A stretch of DNA of 49,870 bases from Chloroflexota bacterium (GTDB taxonomy: Bacteria; Chloroflexota; Dehalococcoidia; SZUA-161; SpSt-899): NCBI GenBank assembly GCA_013203045.1, contig JABMQN010000016.1:1-49870 (forward strand), in the 5' to 3' direction. The notes under the pieces were generated by a model, which searched no databases, had not been told where the DNA came from, and saw only the letters and a list, made by a program, of their open reading frames with translations. Numbering within the stretch: the first letter of the stretch is position 1; every line of letters starts with the position of its first letter. Below, piece by piece: positions 40,730 to 49,744 of the stretch. A program made the translations under genes and the position numbers.

Positions 40730-41488
40730 ATGGATAAAATGGATGGAAAAGTTGCCCTGGTTACGGGAGCAAGTTCGGGAATTGGAAGAGATACAGCCAT
40801 ACTGTTTGCCAAAGAAGGAGCAAAGGTGGTGGTTTCAGATGTCGCTGTTGAGGGTGGTGAAGAAACCGTCAAAATGATAAAAGATGCCGGTGGGGATGCG
40901 ATATTCGTGAAAGCCGATATATCCAATGCAGCGGAAGTGGAAGCGATGATAAATAAAACCGTCGAGACCTATGGAAGTGTGGATTGTGCTGCAAATAACG
41001 CAGGTGTGGAAGTAATGCCCACTCCGACTGCCGATTGCACTGAAGAAGACTTTGATCTGGCAATAAGAGTTAACCTAAAAGGAACCTTTCTGTGCATGAA
41101 GTATGAGATTCAACAGATGCTAAAACAAGGTGGTGGGGCCATCGTCAATACGTCTTCAATGGCCGGGATGGTTGGGGTAGCAGCCATGCCGGCTTATGTA
41201 GCCAGCAAGCATGGGATAATAGGCTTAACAAGAACAGCTGCGTTAGACTATGGAACTGCAGGCATACGAGTAAATGCGGTATGCCCGGGAGCAACACGTA
41301 CACCGATGATCGAGCAGGTCATCTCAGCCATGCCGGAATTGGGCCAGCAAATGAATGAGAATCACCCTATTGGAAGGATTGCTGAGCCACCAGAAATAGC
41401 AGCCTCAATTGTATGGTTATGTTCGGATGCAGCATCTTTTATTACCGGCCATCCCATGGCTGTGGATGGCGGCCTGCTGGCTAAATAG
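40730..41488 (+). CDS. Short-chain dehydrogenase/reductase
   Basis: The ATG at 40730 lies 7 bases after TAGGAGGA and gives 252 residues. Classical SDR motifs are present: VTGASSGIGRDTAI, Asp in VVVSDVAVEGG (which favours NAD(H)), NNAGVEV, catalytic Ser in NTSSMAGMVG, and Tyr-Lys in YVASKHG. The C-terminus FITGHPMAVDGGLLAK is typical of the glucose 1-dehydrogenase/FabG-like group. The substrate cannot be read from the sequence. It has its own promoter region after the metF terminator. Confidence 0.92.
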   Translation: MDKMDGKVALVTGASSGIGRDTAILFAKEGAKVVVSDVAVEGGEETVKMIKDAGGDAIFVKADISNAAEVEAMINKTVETYGSVDCAANNAGVEVMPTPTADCTEEDFDLAIRVNLKGTFLCMKYEIQQMLKQGGGAIVNTSSMAGMVGVAAMPAYVASKHGIIGLTRTAALDYGTAGIRVNAVCPGATRTPMIEQVISAMPELGQQMNENHPIGRIAEPPEIAASIVWLCSDAASFITGHPMAVDGGLLAK

Positions 41489-41530
41489 GTGCGTGGTATG
41501 CCGTTCCCCTACAATGGGGATTTGAATTGG

Positions 41531-41554
41531 AGGGTGGGGTTAAAACCCCGCCCT
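41531..41554. repeat. AGGGTGGGGTT palindrome between convergent genes
   Basis: AGGGTGGGGTT (41531-41541) pairs with AACCCCGCCCT (41544-41554) with one G-T pair. Its last base is the first base of the cyclophilin stop codon on the minus strand. It probably terminates both the SDR and the cyclophilin operon. Confidence 0.65.
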
Positions 41555-42108
41555 TAATTTTTGCCAAGATTCGGGTGGGATTGATCTAGTTCAGTATCCC
41601 ATTTAGCAACTTGTTCATGGGTGAGTTTCTGCAAGTGGGAAAGGTCGCCTTCAATTGTCACTTTGTTAATGGAGTCGCCTTGTGCAATACTGTTAACTAC
41701 GTCTTGATCTTCCTTGCCAACAGCTTCTCCGAATACGGCATGGGCTCCATCCAGGTGGGGTGTTGGGCCGTGGGTAATAAAGAATTGGCTTCCATTAGTG
41801 CCAGGGCCCGCATTGGCCATTGAAAGTATGCCAGCTTTGTTATGCCGCAATTCAGATTCAAACTCGTCACCGAATTTGTATCCCGGACCACCAGTACCCG
41901 GCGTTCCTGAAGAACCGGGCCTGCTCAATGGGCATCCGCATTGGATCATAAAATCGTTAATAACTCTGTGGAAAACCAGACCGTCGTAAAAACCCCGCTG
42001 CGCCAGGTTAACAAAATTGGCTACAGTAAATGGAACTTCCTCGGCAAAGAGTTTCAGCTTAATAGGGCCTTTATCTGTTTCCATTGTGGCGATTATGTTC
42101 TCACTCAT
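41554..42108 (-). CDS. Cyclophilin-type peptidyl-prolyl cis-trans isomerase
   Basis: The protein is 184 residues with a GGAGGG ribosome binding site that lies inside the end of the KDPG aldolase gene (ATGA overlap). Cyclophilin motifs: [20 protein letters not shown] with the active Arg, [28 protein letters not shown] and [13 protein letters not shown]. There is no signal peptide, so it acts in the cytoplasm. The C-terminal 25 residues are a charged extension. Confidence 0.95.
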   Translation of the reverse strand: MSENIIATMETDKGPIKLKLFAEEVPFTVANFVNLAQRGFYDGLVFHRVINDFMIQCGCPLSRPGSSGTPGTGGPGYKFGDEFESELRHNKAGILSMANAGPGTNGSQFFITHGPTPHLDGAHAVFGEAVGKEDQDVVNSIAQGDSINKVTIEGDLSHLQKLTHEQVAKWDTELDQSHPNLGKN

Positions 42109-42731
42109 TTCATCCCTCCTTTTTTAATCAGGTCTCTAATACCATTTTCAATGCTACTAAAATCCTGTTTTCGAAGCCATTCATGTTTGAATATACTTCC
42201 ACCGAAGGCGACTGCCGATGCTCCGCAGGAAAAGAACTCCCTTACATTATCGGGTTTGACGCCGCCACAGGCAAGAAGTTCGATATCTCCAAATGGGCCC
42301 TTAATCTCTTTTAAGTAATCCGGTCCAAAGGATTTGGCCGGGAATACCTTGACCATCGTGGCTCCTGCCTGCCATGCGTCGTATATTTCAAGTGGCGTCA
42401 GCGCTCCGGGGAATACGGGTATCGAGTTCTTCGCGCAGTGTTCCACAACATCGGGAACCAGTACAGGCGATACGATAAACGTTGCTCCGGCATCCAGGGC
42501 CTGATGTAAATCATCAATGGTCAGAACAGTTCCGGCACCCACGGTGAGCCTTCCATCAGCCGATTTCACCATTTGGCGAATCAGATCCGTAGCCGCTGGG
42601 GTATTCATGGCGATTTCTATTGTCTGAAGGCCAGAGGAGATCACAGTATCGGTTAAAGGTTCGATTATGTCAGGCTCCACACCTCGCAAAATTCCCATGA
42701 TGGGAAATTGTTTGAATCGATCAATATTCAC
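42105..42731 (-). CDS. KDPG/KHG aldolase family protein
   Basis: The protein is 208 residues from a GTG start. Visible are GILRGVEPD, the catalytic Glu in [29 protein letters not shown], the Schiff-base Lys in [20 protein letters not shown] and ACGGVKPDN. It cleaves or forms 2-keto-3-deoxy-6-phosphogluconate or a related ketoacid. No other Entner-Doudoroff gene is nearby; the neighbour is a DRE-TIM aldolase, so a carbon-carbon lyase role on a less usual sugar acid is possible. Confidence 0.9.
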   Translation of the reverse strand: MNIDRFKQFPIMGILRGVEPDIIEPLTDTVISSGLQTIEIAMNTPAATDLIRQMVKSADGRLTVGAGTVLTIDDLHQALDAGATFIVSPVLVPDVVEHCAKNSIPVFPGALTPLEIYDAWQAGATMVKVFPAKSFGPDYLKEIKGPFGDIELLACGGVKPDNVREFFSCGASAVAFGGSIFKHEWLRKQDFSSIENGIRDLIKKGGMK

Positions 42732-42749
42732 TTATATGGTTCCCTATAA

Positions 42750-43694
42750 TCAGGCAACATCGGTCAGACTTTCATAAAAATCGCGATAATTTTCTCGATT
42801 TTCGCTGGCACGCAGAGCCATGGCACCTCTGGGGTGTTCGTTTAACATCCCTGCAATAGCATAGGGAATGATGTAACCCCATTCAATTTCATTTCTAAGT
42901 GGGATGAACTCATTGGAGATCAAATCGAGAATGGGGCGAATATCAAATTTGGGATTCTTCAGGAAACCTATCAATAGCTCGAGGGGGCAGTTCCCCGCTC
43001 CGCGCCCAATCCCGAAAACCGTTGCATCCATATAGTTAGCGTCATGAATAATAGCTTCGATTGTATTGCCATACGCAAGCTGCTGGGGATTATGCCCGTG
43101 GAAGCCAATTTCCTTTGTCTTCAGGTGACTTTTGAAGCGTTTAACAAGCTCCTCGACAGATTCCTGATACAGTGCTCCAAAACTGTCAACGATATAGACC
43201 ACTGTCGCTTTGCTTTCTTCCTCGATCTGCTGTAGTGCTTCGTCAAGTTCCGTTCCCCTGTCACGAGAGATAGCCATAATGTTAATAGTGGCCTCGTAAC
43301 CTTTGTCAGCAAAATGATTTACCATATGTATCGCTTTATCGATATCTTTCACATATGCGGCTGTGCGAATCATGTCAACCGGACTATCTGAGGCCAAAAC
43401 GATATCATCGAGGTTTACTCGGCCAACGTCAACCATGACCGATATCTTGGTATTGGATTCTATCCCGTCAATCACCTTCCGGATTACATCGTCTTCACAG
43501 AATTTCCATGCACCATATTCTTCGGATGAAAAGAGTTCCTTTGAGTTTTTGTACCCTATCTCCATATAATCAAGGCCAGCCTTGGCGCATGCTTTGTATA
43601 CCTCACGGACAAAACGATGGTCAAAATCATGTTTGTTGATGAGGCCACCATCACGAACTGTGCAATCCAATATTTTAATCTTTTCCCTGTACAT
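42750..43694 (-). CDS. DRE-TIM metallolyase (HMG-CoA lyase/4-hydroxy-2-oxovalerate aldolase-like)
   Basis: From the ATG at 43694 (after AAGGGG) the protein is 314 residues. The N-terminus ILDCTVRDGGLINKHDF is the DRE-TIM active-site motif. Further features are YMEIGYKNSKELF, the metal-binding GFHGHNPQQLAYGNTIEA and VFGIGRGAGNCPLELL. Such proteins run aldol or Claisen-type reactions on ketoacids, and similar standalone aldolases occur in sugar-acid and surface-polysaccharide gene sets. The exact substrate is unknown. It is 18 bases upstream of the KDPG aldolase. Confidence 0.82.
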   Translation of the reverse strand: MYREKIKILDCTVRDGGLINKHDFDHRFVREVYKACAKAGLDYMEIGYKNSKELFSSEEYGAWKFCEDDVIRKVIDGIESNTKISVMVDVGRVNLDDIVLASDSPVDMIRTAAYVKDIDKAIHMVNHFADKGYEATINIMAISRDRGTELDEALQQIEEESKATVVYIVDSFGALYQESVEELVKRFKSHLKTKEIGFHGHNPQQLAYGNTIEAIIHDANYMDATVFGIGRGAGNCPLELLIGFLKNPKFDIRPILDLISNEFIPLRNEIEWGYIIPYAIAGMLNEHPRGAMALRASENRENYRDFYESLTDVA

Positions 43695-43939
43695 AACAAA
43701 CCCCTTGCTAAATGGCGGTGTGCGATGCCGCTGATATTGCGCACGAATATAATAATACACTCTATCAGGAGAAAATTACAGGGCATCAGGCGGAAAATGC
43801 TGGTTGCTAGCTATAAATTGGGGCAGACTATATGAATTTCCCGGTGAGCAGTACGAAATAGCTATATGTTTTGTTACCGAAAATTTACCATATTTTCACC
43901 AAGCATTAATTAATTTTAACTTTAATGTTTACTTCCCCC

Positions 43940-43948
43940 TGATATTAT
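43940..43948 (+). promoter_or_regulatory. Extended -10 for the small hypothetical gene
   Basis: TGATATTAT has an extended TG plus TATTAT (43943-43948), placing the start site about 36 bases before the ATG at 43991. The rest of the 296-base gap (43695-43990) is AT-rich without other features. Confidence 0.35.
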
Positions 43949-43990
43949 ATGTTTGCAGAGGAAAAGTTAAACTTTCGGGAGGAAGAAAAA

Positions 43991-44296
43991 ATGGCAGAAT
44001 TTGATCTTGTAAGATACCACGTACTGAGTTCGATACGTGCGTCAATAGCCGAAGCCAATGGATATGAAGAAGAATCCGAAAAAATGCGTGCGCAGGGCAA
44101 TTTGCGTTTAATGCTGATGTCTGAAGATGAACTTCGAGAACTTGCCCGCATGCTTTCATATTTACCCACAAGACCGGCAGAATCTGTTTATCAGGAACTT
44201 AAACAGGTTATTGCAGAACAGGAAAGCAAAGCTGGTGAGTGGATTGGCACTTTCGGAGTCACTCCGTTTGAAGTCAAGTCAAGTAAAGAAATTTAA
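43991..44296 (+). CDS. Hypothetical helical protein
   Basis: The ATG at 43991 follows GGGAGGAAG and gives 101 residues. I do not recognise the family. It appears to be almost entirely alpha-helical and charged (VRYHVLSSIRASIAEANGYE, DELRELARMLSYL, VYQELKQVIAEQE). There is no membrane segment, cysteine motif or known binding loop. It is monocistronic, with its own promoter and a strong terminator downstream. Confidence 0.6.
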   Translation: MAEFDLVRYHVLSSIRASIAEANGYEEESEKMRAQGNLRLMLMSEDELRELARMLSYLPTRPAESVYQELKQVIAEQESKAGEWIGTFGVTPFEVKSSKEI

Positions 44297-44324
44297 AACA
44301 GCCCTCCCAGGAACATATCTGTAT

Positions 44325-44358
44325 ACGGAAAGCCCTCGCGTAAGCGAGGGCTTTCCGT
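44325..44358. terminator. Perfect 15-bp hairpin terminator between convergent genes
   Basis: The arms 44325-44339 (ACGGAAAGCCCTCGC) and 44344-44358 pair without mismatch around a four-base loop. It ends the small hypothetical gene and faces the minus-strand gene at 44381. Confidence 0.75.
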
Positions 44359-44380
44359 GTTATTGGGTTAAACGAACTGT

Positions 44381-45013
44381 TTAGGATTCGGGGGATTGAG
44401 TATTCATACTTTGTGAATACTCACGGAGCCAGCGATTGAGATCATCAAGCGCCGGAGGATATACATTGAATACTTCTATGTGTTGAGGGAATTGAGTCCG
44501 ATGGCCTTCTCTTATGAACAGCAACCCGATCTCTCCGTTTTTTAATGACTCATCTATCTTTCTCGATACATGCTCGTATCTCTTCGTACTTGTTTCCATA
44601 TGAAATTCAGCTATCTTTGTCCTGGCTTTGGGCCCCATGGCTACCATAAGACATCTTTCCCAATCAATGTTTTCCAGGGCCAGATCCGTATCTTCGACCA
44701 CCAAAAAGTCCGCGCCACTCATGGTTTTATCTTTGACGATCTGGCAGCTATTGGGATTCATTTGCTCAAGGATTTCCAATCCTTTTTCGCTGCCATCGAA
44801 AACCATTTCATGATATATATGAGATATTGACCCCAGCTTATTTTCCAGATTTGTCAACTGGGCTTTGATCTCATCCCAGCAACGGTTGTATTTTTCCATG
44901 AAATCCCCAGGGGCGTCTTTACCCGAAAACAGGAGAGGTACTACGATAAGCTTTCTAGCTCCTGTTAAACTATCTACCGAAGGTTTTTCCATTTTTCTAA
45001 GTTCTTCTGACAT
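44381..45013 (-). CDS. Hypothetical protein
   Basis: The protein is 210 residues with AGAGG before the ATG. I cannot name a family. An N-terminal alpha/beta part (GARKLIVVPLLFSG, DFLVVEDTDLAL, RCLMVAMGP) is followed by KRYEHVSRKIDESLKNGEIG and LLFIREGH...FPQHIEVFNV. The basic-helix then IGLLFI-x-EGH layout loosely resembles bacterial proteins with an eRF1/Pelota-type C-terminal core, but this is only an impression. It lies 15 bases after the zinc-motif gene and is probably cotranscribed with it and with tsaB-tsaE-thiL. Confidence 0.55.
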   Translation of the reverse strand: MSEELRKMEKPSVDSLTGARKLIVVPLLFSGKDAPGDFMEKYNRCWDEIKAQLTNLENKLGSISHIYHEMVFDGSEKGLEILEQMNPNSCQIVKDKTMSGADFLVVEDTDLALENIDWERCLMVAMGPKARTKIAEFHMETSTKRYEHVSRKIDESLKNGEIGLLFIREGHRTQFPQHIEVFNVYPPALDDLNRWLREYSQSMNTQSPES

Positions 45014-45028
45014 ACAAAACCTCTTGTA

Positions 45029-45331
45029 CTAATTTTCGCCGGAATCCGAAGATTTTCGCTTCTTAAGCCAATCTTCAATTTCAGAGTTGACGTTGGCTTT
45101 TCCTACAAGGGACTCCATCAATTCATATACCTGGCCAAAAGTGCCAACAACATCCTGAGGTGTGGTGCCTGTGGTGACACAAGCCATAGTTAACTGACTC
45201 GCCATCAGCATCAGGTAAATCCTTTGCATCTCTCTAGCTTGTTTAGATGCTTCCTGTTGCATGTGGGTTGTGAGACACGCCATCAGTTCGGCTTCGTCCC
45301 CGACTTCATTTCCGCATATTGGACATCGCAT
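45029..45331 (-). CDS. Small protein with N-terminal CPICG zinc motif
   Basis: The protein is 100 residues with an excellent ribosome binding site (AAGGAGGAAG) located inside the end of tsaB; the coding overlap is 26 bases. It starts MRCPICGNEVGDEAEL...HMQQE, a possible C2-H2-like zinc site, followed by a long helix rich in Met, Gln and Ala and an acidic tail. The function is unknown. Its tight packing between tsaB and the 210-residue hypothetical gene suggests the two unknowns act together. Confidence 0.6.
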   Translation of the reverse strand: MRCPICGNEVGDEAELMACLTTHMQQEASKQAREMQRIYLMLMASQLTMACVTTGTTPQDVVGTFGQVYELMESLVGKANVNSEIEDWLKKRKSSDSGEN

Positions 45332-46013
45332 CGTGCTTCCTCCTTCTGGGTTTGGTAATCGAAGGTTTCTTCAAATAAAATGGTTGGATGGTGGAAGGAT
45401 CATCGAAATAACCTGCTTCTATTCTACACCAACCGAGTTCTGCAAGATAGCTTGCTCTGCTGAAGGGGCTTGATTCTTTAAAAACAACAATATCTCCTAG
45501 CTTTTTTTGAAGTTGGGCCAGTTGTTCTGGTTTAATCTCGCCGCAGAATACGTTTTGCTCTTTGACCGTAGAACATAGGTCATCGATAGTAGTAACGTAT
45601 TCAGCAAATGACTTTGTCCATTGTCCATCATCTTTGGTGAAAACAGCAGTAGCTATTTCGCCTCGTCCAGCTTGCAGGATAGGGCGAATAGGAAATCCGG
45701 CATCAGCATGAGCGTAGGCCGTAGTTTCAAGTGTTCCGATGCAGACTAGCGGAATACCGAGAGTGAATGCCAATCCTTTCGCAGTAGCCAGACCTACCCG
45801 AAGTCCGTTGAAGCTTCCTGGGCCTTTGGCAACCATTAGAGCTTCGATACGGTGAATATCCGTATCATTTTGCTCGAATAGATGAATCAAATGCGGAACG
45901 AGTTCAACCGTGTGATTTTGCCCTGCGTGCCAATAAACCTCTGCTTTTAGTTCTCCGTGATGTGAAAGAGCGATACTGGCATGGGCAGTTGAAGTGTCTA
46001 TTGCGAGTTCCAT
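45306..46013 (-). CDS. tsaB: tRNA N6-threonylcarbamoyladenosine biosynthesis protein TsaB
   Basis: The protein is 235 residues. The N-terminus MELAIDTSTAHASIALSHHG and the central KGPGSFNGLRVGLATAKGLAF are the TsaB ASKHA-fold motifs. TsaB dimerises with TsaD and, with TsaE, makes t6A at position 37 of ANN-decoding tRNAs. It overlaps tsaE by 16 bases and the next gene by 26, so the cluster is translated as a unit. The last ~20 residues (KKPSITKPRRRKHDAM) are basic and poorly conserved. Confidence 0.92.
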   Translation of the reverse strand: MELAIDTSTAHASIALSHHGELKAEVYWHAGQNHTVELVPHLIHLFEQNDTDIHRIEALMVAKGPGSFNGLRVGLATAKGLAFTLGIPLVCIGTLETTAYAHADAGFPIRPILQAGRGEIATAVFTKDDGQWTKSFAEYVTTIDDLCSTVKEQNVFCGEIKPEQLAQLQKKLGDIVVFKESSPFSRASYLAELGWCRIEAGYFDDPSTIQPFYLKKPSITKPRRRKHDAMSNMRK

Positions 46014-46477
46014 TTTTCTCTCATTTTATCGGTGATGTATTGATACCTATTGCCATTGGGTTCAAAGCGCAAACAGCGCTCATTTTCTGCCAGATGTTCA
46101 AAACTGATAAGCAGGTGTTCCTGTGGCAGCGAATCAAAAGCCTTGTCTGCCCATTCAATCACGCAAACACCTTCTTCCATCATATCATCTATTCCGAGTT
46201 CGGAAATTTCCTCAATGTTATCGAGTCGATAAAAATCAATGTGATATACTTTGAGTCTGCCATCGTATTCCTTCACCAATACAAATGATGGGCTAGAAGC
46301 ATATCCGTCAAAACCTGTTCCCCAGGCAAAGCCCTGAGTGAAACATGTTTTCCCCGCCCCAAGGTTTCCTATAAGGAATATCGAATCGCCAATTCTGGCT
46401 AATTTGCCCAAAGAGGAACCAACTTCTTGTGTCTGTTCCGGGCTATGGGTGGTGATTTCTAAATGTACTGTTCCCAT
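45998..46477 (-). CDS. tsaE: tRNA threonylcarbamoyladenosine biosynthesis ATPase TsaE
   Basis: From the ATG at 46477 the protein is 159 residues; a GTG 11 codons upstream would overlap thiL by 32 bases and is less likely. Motifs: Walker A LIGNLGAGKTCFTQGFA, SPSFVLVKEY, YHIDFYRLDN and VIEWADK, all typical of TsaE (YjeE). It drives the TsaBDE cycle by ATP hydrolysis. Confidence 0.93.
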   Translation of the reverse strand: MGTVHLEITTHSPEQTQEVGSSLGKLARIGDSIFLIGNLGAGKTCFTQGFAWGTGFDGYASSPSFVLVKEYDGRLKVYHIDFYRLDNIEEISELGIDDMMEEGVCVIEWADKAFDSLPQEHLLISFEHLAENERCLRFEPNGNRYQYITDKMREKWNSQ

Positions 46478-46478
46478 G

Positions 46479-47486
46479 TCAAGAATGATTTCCGAAGTGT
46501 TCCCATCCACCTTTGTTGAAGTCTATCTCTTTGCCATCTTCGCCAATAAGGGTAACTATACCTGGCTTCTCGCTTACGATCTCTCCAATGATTGTGACTG
46601 GTGTAGTAATATATTTGCGTATCTCTGTGATAGCATCATTTGAGGATGTAAAAAGTAGTTCGTAGTCTTCTCCTCCAGTGAGTGCGAATTCGGTGGCTTC
46701 TTTGGGGAAGGCGATAGAAGTGGCAGTGTGTATTGGAATGTCTTTTACATGTACTTTGGCTCCGACTTCGCTTGACTGGCAGATATGAGTAAGATCGGCG
46801 ATAAGTCCATCACTAATATCGATTGCAGATTTTACTCCGCATTCTGCCATTATCTGACCTTCAGCAACTCGCGGCCAGGGACGCAGGTGTGATTCACTGA
46901 GAATCGCTGAAATTTCAGAACCAAGCTTAACTTGACCTTGAAGCAATTTCAAACCTGATGCCGATGCGCCCAAATATCCAGTAACAGCAATTAGGTTACC
47001 AGCTATTGCACCTGACCTCAGGAGTATTTTATCCTTTTCTACATTACCTATTATAGTTGCGGTGATAGTTAGCAGAGACGACTCGCTGATATCGCCGCCT
47101 GCAATGCCCATACCAAGCTTGCTGGCGATTTGAGCCATACCTTTATACAATTCGATAACTTGTTCCACTTCTGTATCTGAAGGCAGTCCCAGTGAAATCA
47201 TAGCATAGGAAGGTATACCCCCCATTGCCGCTATATCGCTGATGTTTACTGCCAGAGCCTTCCATCCCAGATCATGCCAAGAGGTTATGTTCAGATCAAA
47301 ATGAATGTCCTGAACCAGAGTATCGGTGGTTCCGATCTGTGTAGAAGAATTGCTCTGCCAAACAGCTGCATCATCACCGATACCTATTATAAGATCGGGT
47401 TTGGAGTCAATACCTGCCCCGCTCTCATCGACTGTCTGCTTTATTACTTCGATTAGACTAAATTCACCCAAATCGGCAATCTTCAT
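46479..47486 (-). CDS. thiL: Thiamine-monophosphate kinase ThiL
   Basis: The protein is 335 residues. It starts LGEFSLIEVI, followed by IGIGDDAAV, the conserved TTDTLVQDIHF metal site, ALAVNISDIAAMGG, GGDISES and AIDISDGLIADLTH. ThiL makes thiamine diphosphate from the monophosphate. It heads the thiL-tsaE-tsaB operon. The ATG is 8 bases after a TATAAT box, without a Shine-Dalgarno sequence. Confidence 0.94.
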   Translation of the reverse strand: MKIADLGEFSLIEVIKQTVDESGAGIDSKPDLIIGIGDDAAVWQSNSSTQIGTTDTLVQDIHFDLNITSWHDLGWKALAVNISDIAAMGGIPSYAMISLGLPSDTEVEQVIELYKGMAQIASKLGMGIAGGDISESSLLTITATIIGNVEKDKILLRSGAIAGNLIAVTGYLGASASGLKLLQGQVKLGSEISAILSESHLRPWPRVAEGQIMAECGVKSAIDISDGLIADLTHICQSSEVGAKVHVKDIPIHTATSIAFPKEATEFALTGGEDYELLFTSSNDAITEIRKYITTPVTIIGEIVSEKPGIVTLIGEDGKEIDFNKGGWEHFGNHS

Positions 47487-47494
47487 CGATTAAA

Positions 47495-47523
47495 ATTATA
47501 CTAGTTCGTATGATAGCTCACAA
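47495..47523 (-). promoter_or_regulatory. thiL-tsaE-tsaB promoter, leaderless
   Basis: On the minus strand TTGTGA (47518-47523) and TATAAT (47495-47500) are 17 bases apart. The -10 ends 8 bases before the thiL ATG at 47486, so the mRNA should be leaderless or nearly so. Confidence 0.6.
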
Positions 47524-47645
47524 CCTGTGTCGACTGCACTTATTCTAAACCTCTTTCCTGTTTCTTTCTCATATGGCATAATCGCTATCAGATAATTCAA
47601 ATATAAATCTCGGTAGCTTTAAACTGGATACTCAGGATCGCTAAC

Positions 47646-48332
47646 ATGGAAGCGGATAGAGACCTGGAATTGGAGCGGGCCAAACTCTTTCATAATCTGC
47701 GCCGGCGAATCAATGATGAGCGGGTGGTTGAGGCGATGGAGAGTATTCCGAGGGAAATATTCGTACCTTCTGCCAGCCGAAATATGGCATATGAGGACGT
47801 TCCTCTACCCATTGAAATGGGGCAAACCATTTCACAACCGTACATAGTAGCACTTATGACCGAGGCGCTTGAGATTGCTGGTAGGGAGAGGGTACTTGAG
47901 GTTGGAACAGGATGTGGGTATCAGGCAGCAATACTTGCCGAGTTGGCACAATGGGTGGTCAGTGTAGAAAGACATCAAAGGCTTATTGATATAGCCAGAC
48001 ATAACCTGAAAGCTCTGGGTTATAAGAATGTTGAAATCCATTTTGCGGGCGAAACTCTTGGATGGAAAGCGGGTGCTCCATACGATGGGATAATCGTGAC
48101 CGCTGGGGCGCCCAAAGTGCCTCAGGAACTAATCGATCAATTGTCTAACGGAGGTAGGTTGGTGATTCCCGTTGGATCAAGGTATGAGCAGCAGTTGCTG
48201 AAGTTGACCAAGCGAAACGGTGATACCATCAAACAGAATCTGGGGGGGTGCCGATTCGTTCCACTAATAGCGGAAGAGGCTTGGGATGACGCAGATCAGC
48301 AGTCACGGAGTAGATTTAGTGATCTATTTTAA
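47646..48332 (+). CDS. pcm: Protein-L-isoaspartate O-methyltransferase
   Basis: The protein is 228 residues. It has the PIMT motifs: VVEAMESIPREIFVP, GQTISQPYIVALMTEALE (isoaspartyl site), LEVGTGCGYQAAILAEL (SAM site), YDGIIVTAGAPKVP and NGGRLVIPVG. It repairs damaged Asp/Asn residues in proteins using SAM. The last three codons overlap the end of the convergent selA gene by 9 bases, so no terminator separates them. There is no clear ribosome binding site. Confidence 0.94.
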   Translation: MEADRDLELERAKLFHNLRRRINDERVVEAMESIPREIFVPSASRNMAYEDVPLPIEMGQTISQPYIVALMTEALEIAGRERVLEVGTGCGYQAAILAELAQWVVSVERHQRLIDIARHNLKALGYKNVEIHFAGETLGWKAGAPYDGIIVTAGAPKVPQELIDQLSNGGRLVIPVGSRYEQQLLKLTKRNGDTIKQNLGGCRFVPLIAEEAWDDADQQSRSRFSDLF

Positions 48333-49694
48333 AACAGTGCTCAGCGCTTGGAGTAAGGAAGAATCCTCTTCAGGAAGTACCGTGCGGAGATCAAGGATAA
48401 GTGAGCTACGTTCTATTCGGCACACTACGGGAAAAGGTTGTTTGCGAAGTTCTTGAGCCAAGTCTTGAACCTTTCTGTTGGCAGGAATCTTTATAACCAC
48501 GAGTCGGGTCGGTAGAGTGCTTCCTGGCAGGCTTCCCCCTCCCACAGTAGACTCCCCTGGCGCAGTTGTTGCCAGATTTCCAATTTGATCGGACCATTTT
48601 TGGGCTCGTTTTTCAATCTCGTTTAGTGGGGTGGCGATCATGCGCCAGACAGGGATTTTTTCTGTGGCTTCCCCTTTTAAATAATGGATCAATGTGGCTG
48701 AAAGGGCTGCCAATCTGGTTTTATCGATTCGTACCGCACGGGCTAAAGGATGCTTTTTAAGTTTGTCCATCAGGTGCTTTTGGCCGACAATTATGCCAGC
48801 TTGTGGCCCGCCAAGCAGTTTGTCTCCAGAAAACATGGCGAGTCCTGTTCCAACAGCAATGCTGTCTTGAGGGCGAGGCTCATTTCCTAATCCGTATTGC
48901 GTAGTATCCAGAAGACAACCGCTACCGAGGTCATCCAAAACAATCACACCGTACCACTCGCCTAACTTAACCATTTCTTCAATGTTGACTTCCTCTGTAA
49001 ATCCTATTACTTTAAAGTTACTTGAATGTACTCGTAAAAGAGCGGCTGTTTTCGGCGTGATGGCTTCTTCGTAGTCGGTAAGATATGTTTTGTTGGTGGT
49101 ACCCACTTCTACCAGCTTGGCGCCACTTTGCCGCATCACATCAGGAATGCGGAATTTACCTCCGATTTCGACTGCATGCCCTCTTGAGACTATAACCTCT
49201 TTTCGCTTGCATAGAGAACTGAGGGTCAGAAGTACAGCGGAGGCATTATTGTTGACCACCAATGCGTCCTCGGAACCGGTAAGTTGACATAATAATTGCT
49301 CCACATGAACATTGCGTGATCCTCTCTTACCGTTCTCAAGATCGATCTCAAGGTTGGTATAACCCTCAGAAACCGTCTTCATTGCAACTACAGCGTCAGC
49401 GCTCAAAGGGGACCTGCCCAGGTTGGTGTGAATAATAACGCCAGTAGCATTGATGACAGGCCGTGGGCCGACAGTGCTAAGCGACTCGATTTGAGAAGCA
49501 ATCTCTTCCGTGATATCTGCAAAAGAAGGGCAGGGATTACCTTGCGATAGGGAAACGCGAAGTCCTTCAAGGTACTGACGCGTCACATCGACTATCGTTT
49601 CATGCGAATATTGGTCGTTAAGGTCTTGGATACACTTGTCAGAAATGACCTTATCAACGCTAGGCAAACCACGGAAACTGCTTTTTGAATTCAT
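48324..49694 (-). CDS. selA: L-seryl-tRNA(Sec) selenium transferase SelA
   Basis: The protein is 456 residues, the normal bacterial SelA length. Visible are RPVINATGVIIHTNLGRSPL, GSRNVHVEQLLCQLTGSEDA, VVNNNASAVLL, SRGHAVEIGGKFRIPDVM and FSGDKLLGGPQAGI with the PLP Lys. SelA converts seryl-tRNA(Sec) to selenocysteyl-tRNA(Sec) using selenophosphate. selB, selD and the tRNA are not visible; they may lie to the right. The ATG is 8 bases after a TACAAT box with no Shine-Dalgarno sequence. Confidence 0.96.
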   Translation of the reverse strand: MNSKSSFRGLPSVDKVISDKCIQDLNDQYSHETIVDVTRQYLEGLRVSLSQGNPCPSFADITEEIASQIESLSTVGPRPVINATGVIIHTNLGRSPLSADAVVAMKTVSEGYTNLEIDLENGKRGSRNVHVEQLLCQLTGSEDALVVNNNASAVLLTLSSLCKRKEVIVSRGHAVEIGGKFRIPDVMRQSGAKLVEVGTTNKTYLTDYEEAITPKTAALLRVHSSNFKVIGFTEEVNIEEMVKLGEWYGVIVLDDLGSGCLLDTTQYGLGNEPRPQDSIAVGTGLAMFSGDKLLGGPQAGIIVGQKHLMDKLKKHPLARAVRIDKTRLAALSATLIHYLKGEATEKIPVWRMIATPLNEIEKRAQKWSDQIGNLATTAPGESTVGGGSLPGSTLPTRLVVIKIPANRKVQDLAQELRKQPFPVVCRIERSSLILDLRTVLPEEDSSLLQALSTVLK

Positions 49695-49702
49695 ATGGTG
49701 GC

Positions 49703-49732
49703 ATTGTACTGTATCAAGCCGATCGATTGCAA
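49703..49732 (-). promoter_or_regulatory. selA promoter, leaderless
   Basis: On the minus strand TTGCAA (49727-49732) and TACAAT (49703-49708) are 18 bases apart. The -10 ends 8 bases before the selA ATG at 49694. Confidence 0.6.
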
Positions 49733-49744
49733 CTTGACGAATTG

